Below are positions 63,176-64,000 of a DNA stretch of 64,000 bases, one piece after another (position 1 is the first letter of the stretch; the number at the start of each line of letters is the position of its first letter). Both the position numbers and the translations under genes were made by a program. The DNA lies in NCBI GenBank assembly GCA_036365145.1, contig JAEOAD010002279.1, positions 1,980,001-2,044,000 of the forward strand, read 5' to 3'. The DNA is from Orientallactaga sibirica (taxonomy: Eukaryota; Chordata; Mammalia; Rodentia; Dipodidae). Under the pieces are notes generated by a model. It saw nothing but the letters and a program-made list of their open reading frames with translations, had not been told where the DNA came from and ran no database searches.

Positions 63176-63445
63176 TTTTTATTTAATTTTAATTTTATTT
63201 TTGGAGAGAGACACAGAGAGAGACAGACAGAGAGAGAGGGAGAGGGAGACAGATAGAGATGGGCGCGCCAGCAGTCTCTCAGCCACTGTGAACGAAATGC
63301 AGATGCCTGCGCCCCCTTGTGGTCAAGTGCGGCATTGCGCCCTTGCGTCACTTTGCATCTGGCTAAACGTGGGACCTGGAGATTGGAACCGGGTTCTTAG
63401 GCTTAGCAGGCAGGCGCCTTAACCGCTAAGCCATCTCTCCAGCCC
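63176..63445 (-). mobile_element. DIP-like SINE, type B
   Basis: Minus copy with GCGCCCCCTTGTGG at 63309-63322, a shortened GAACCGGGTTC segment and CTCTCCAGCCC head. Confidence 0.95.
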
Positions 63446-63456
63446 ACCTTCTTCTT

Positions 63457-63608
63457 TTATTTATTTGGTTTTTCAAGTTAGGGTCTCGCCCTAGCCTAGG
63501 CTGACCTGGAATTCATTATGTAGTCTCAGGGTGGCCTTGAACTCATGGTGATCCTCCTACCTCTGACACCCAAGTGCTGGTATTAAAGGTGTGTGCCAAC
63601 ACGCCTGG
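63457..63608 (-). mobile_element. B1 SINE
   Basis: Minus B1 TTTTTCAAGTTAGGGTCTC to GCCAACACGCCTGG, with moderate divergence. Confidence 0.94.
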
Positions 63609-63626
63609 ATTTTTTCTTTCTTTTTT

Positions 63627-63848
63627 AAAATATCTTAATTTTATTTATTTATTTGAGAGAGAGCAATACAGAAATAGGCAGGTAGAGAGGGAGAGAATAG
63701 GTGAGCCAGGGGCCTCCAGCCACTGCAAACGAATTCCAGATGCATGCACTCCCTTGTGCATCTGGCTTACGTGGGTCCTGGGCACTCGAACCTGGGTCCT
63801 TAGGCTTTGCAGGCAAGCGCCTTCATCACTAAGCCATCTCCCCAGCCC
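63627..63848 (-). mobile_element. DIP-like SINE, type A
   Basis: Minus copy with TTTATTTATTTGAGAGAG, CTCCCTTGTGCATCTGGC and head CCATCTCCCCAGCCC. Confidence 0.94.
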
Positions 63849-63851
63849 TTT

Positions 63852-63965
63852 ATTTTTACTTTTAGAGAGAGATTAGAGAAAGACAATACACCACCACCAG
63901 GGCCTCAGCTACTGAAATCCAAAACTCCAGATTTTTTGCATTCACCTAGTGGGCACCCTGTCCTG
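63852..63965 (-). mobile_element. Old DIP-like SINE, type C-like
   Basis: Diverged minus copy with CAGGGCCTCAGCTACTGAAA and CACCTAGTGGGCACC. It runs towards the window edge without a readable head. Confidence 0.65.
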
Positions 63966-64000
63966 CAGTTTTGCCTCAGAAACCCCTTTGTATGGCTGAA

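Overview
This is mammalian, rodent, non-coding DNA. I recognise no protein-coding exon, tRNA, rRNA or other conventional gene on either strand. Most long open frames lie in simple repeats or SINEs. Rodent origin is shown by B1 (7SL-derived) SINEs with the internal duplication typical of murid-like B1, by B4/RSINE1-type SINEs, and by ERVL-MaLR LTRs. The dominant repeat is a tRNA-derived SINE beginning GGGCTGGAGAGATGGCTTAGC, which resembles the DIP family (B2 superfamily) described from jerboas. My best inference is a dipodoid rodent such as Jaculus; no search was run to confirm it.

SINE labels used here are working names. Type A contains CCAGATGCACAAGGTGGCGC and a normal pol III B box (GGTTCGATTCC). 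Type A' has a 7-nt insertion at the B box (GGTTCGAGGCTCAATTCC). Type B contains TTTAGCCAGATGCAAAGTG and CCACAAGGGGGCGC and has an altered B box (GGTTCCAATCT). Type B' is type B with a 16-nt tandem duplication of that B-box segment. Type C contains CCCACTAGGTGGCGC. On the + strand they read promoter to A-rich tail; on the - strand they appear as T/TTTA tail first and CTCTCCAGCCC last.

Layout: 1-8 kb holds scattered SINEs with unique spacers. 8.1-9.96 kb is a complete ERVL-MaLR element (LTR, internal, LTR) with 5-bp target duplications, and a related solo LTR lies at 11.9 kb. 13.5 kb has a 5'-truncated L1 3' end. 18.7-21.4 kb is a 1.35-kb tandem duplication whose breakpoint lies inside a SINE. 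23.0-23.4, 29.6-29.75, 31.8-31.97 and 38.8-39.06 kb are long purine tracts. 23.4-26.3 kb is the longest SINE-poor stretch apart from one SINE pair. A second L1 type lies at 28.6 kb (+) and again at 36.3 kb (-). 42.1-44.3 kb is SINE-free and has an LTR-like promoter/polyadenylation block. 45.5-46.0 kb is an MLT1-like LTR split by a SINE. 48.9 kb has another MaLR LTR. 58.4-60.5 kb is a second tandem duplication, about 1.04 kb per unit, carrying the same solo LTR twice. 62.7-62.9 kb is a CpG-retaining unique block that looks like a candidate conserved element.

The parts do not form a pathway. What links them is retrotransposition history. Many younger insertions have readable target-site duplications, and several are nested or share one target site. 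The type B and C SINEs repeatedly seed sequences matching the CTCF core motif. No new protein system is present; the observations of interest are structural and regulatory.
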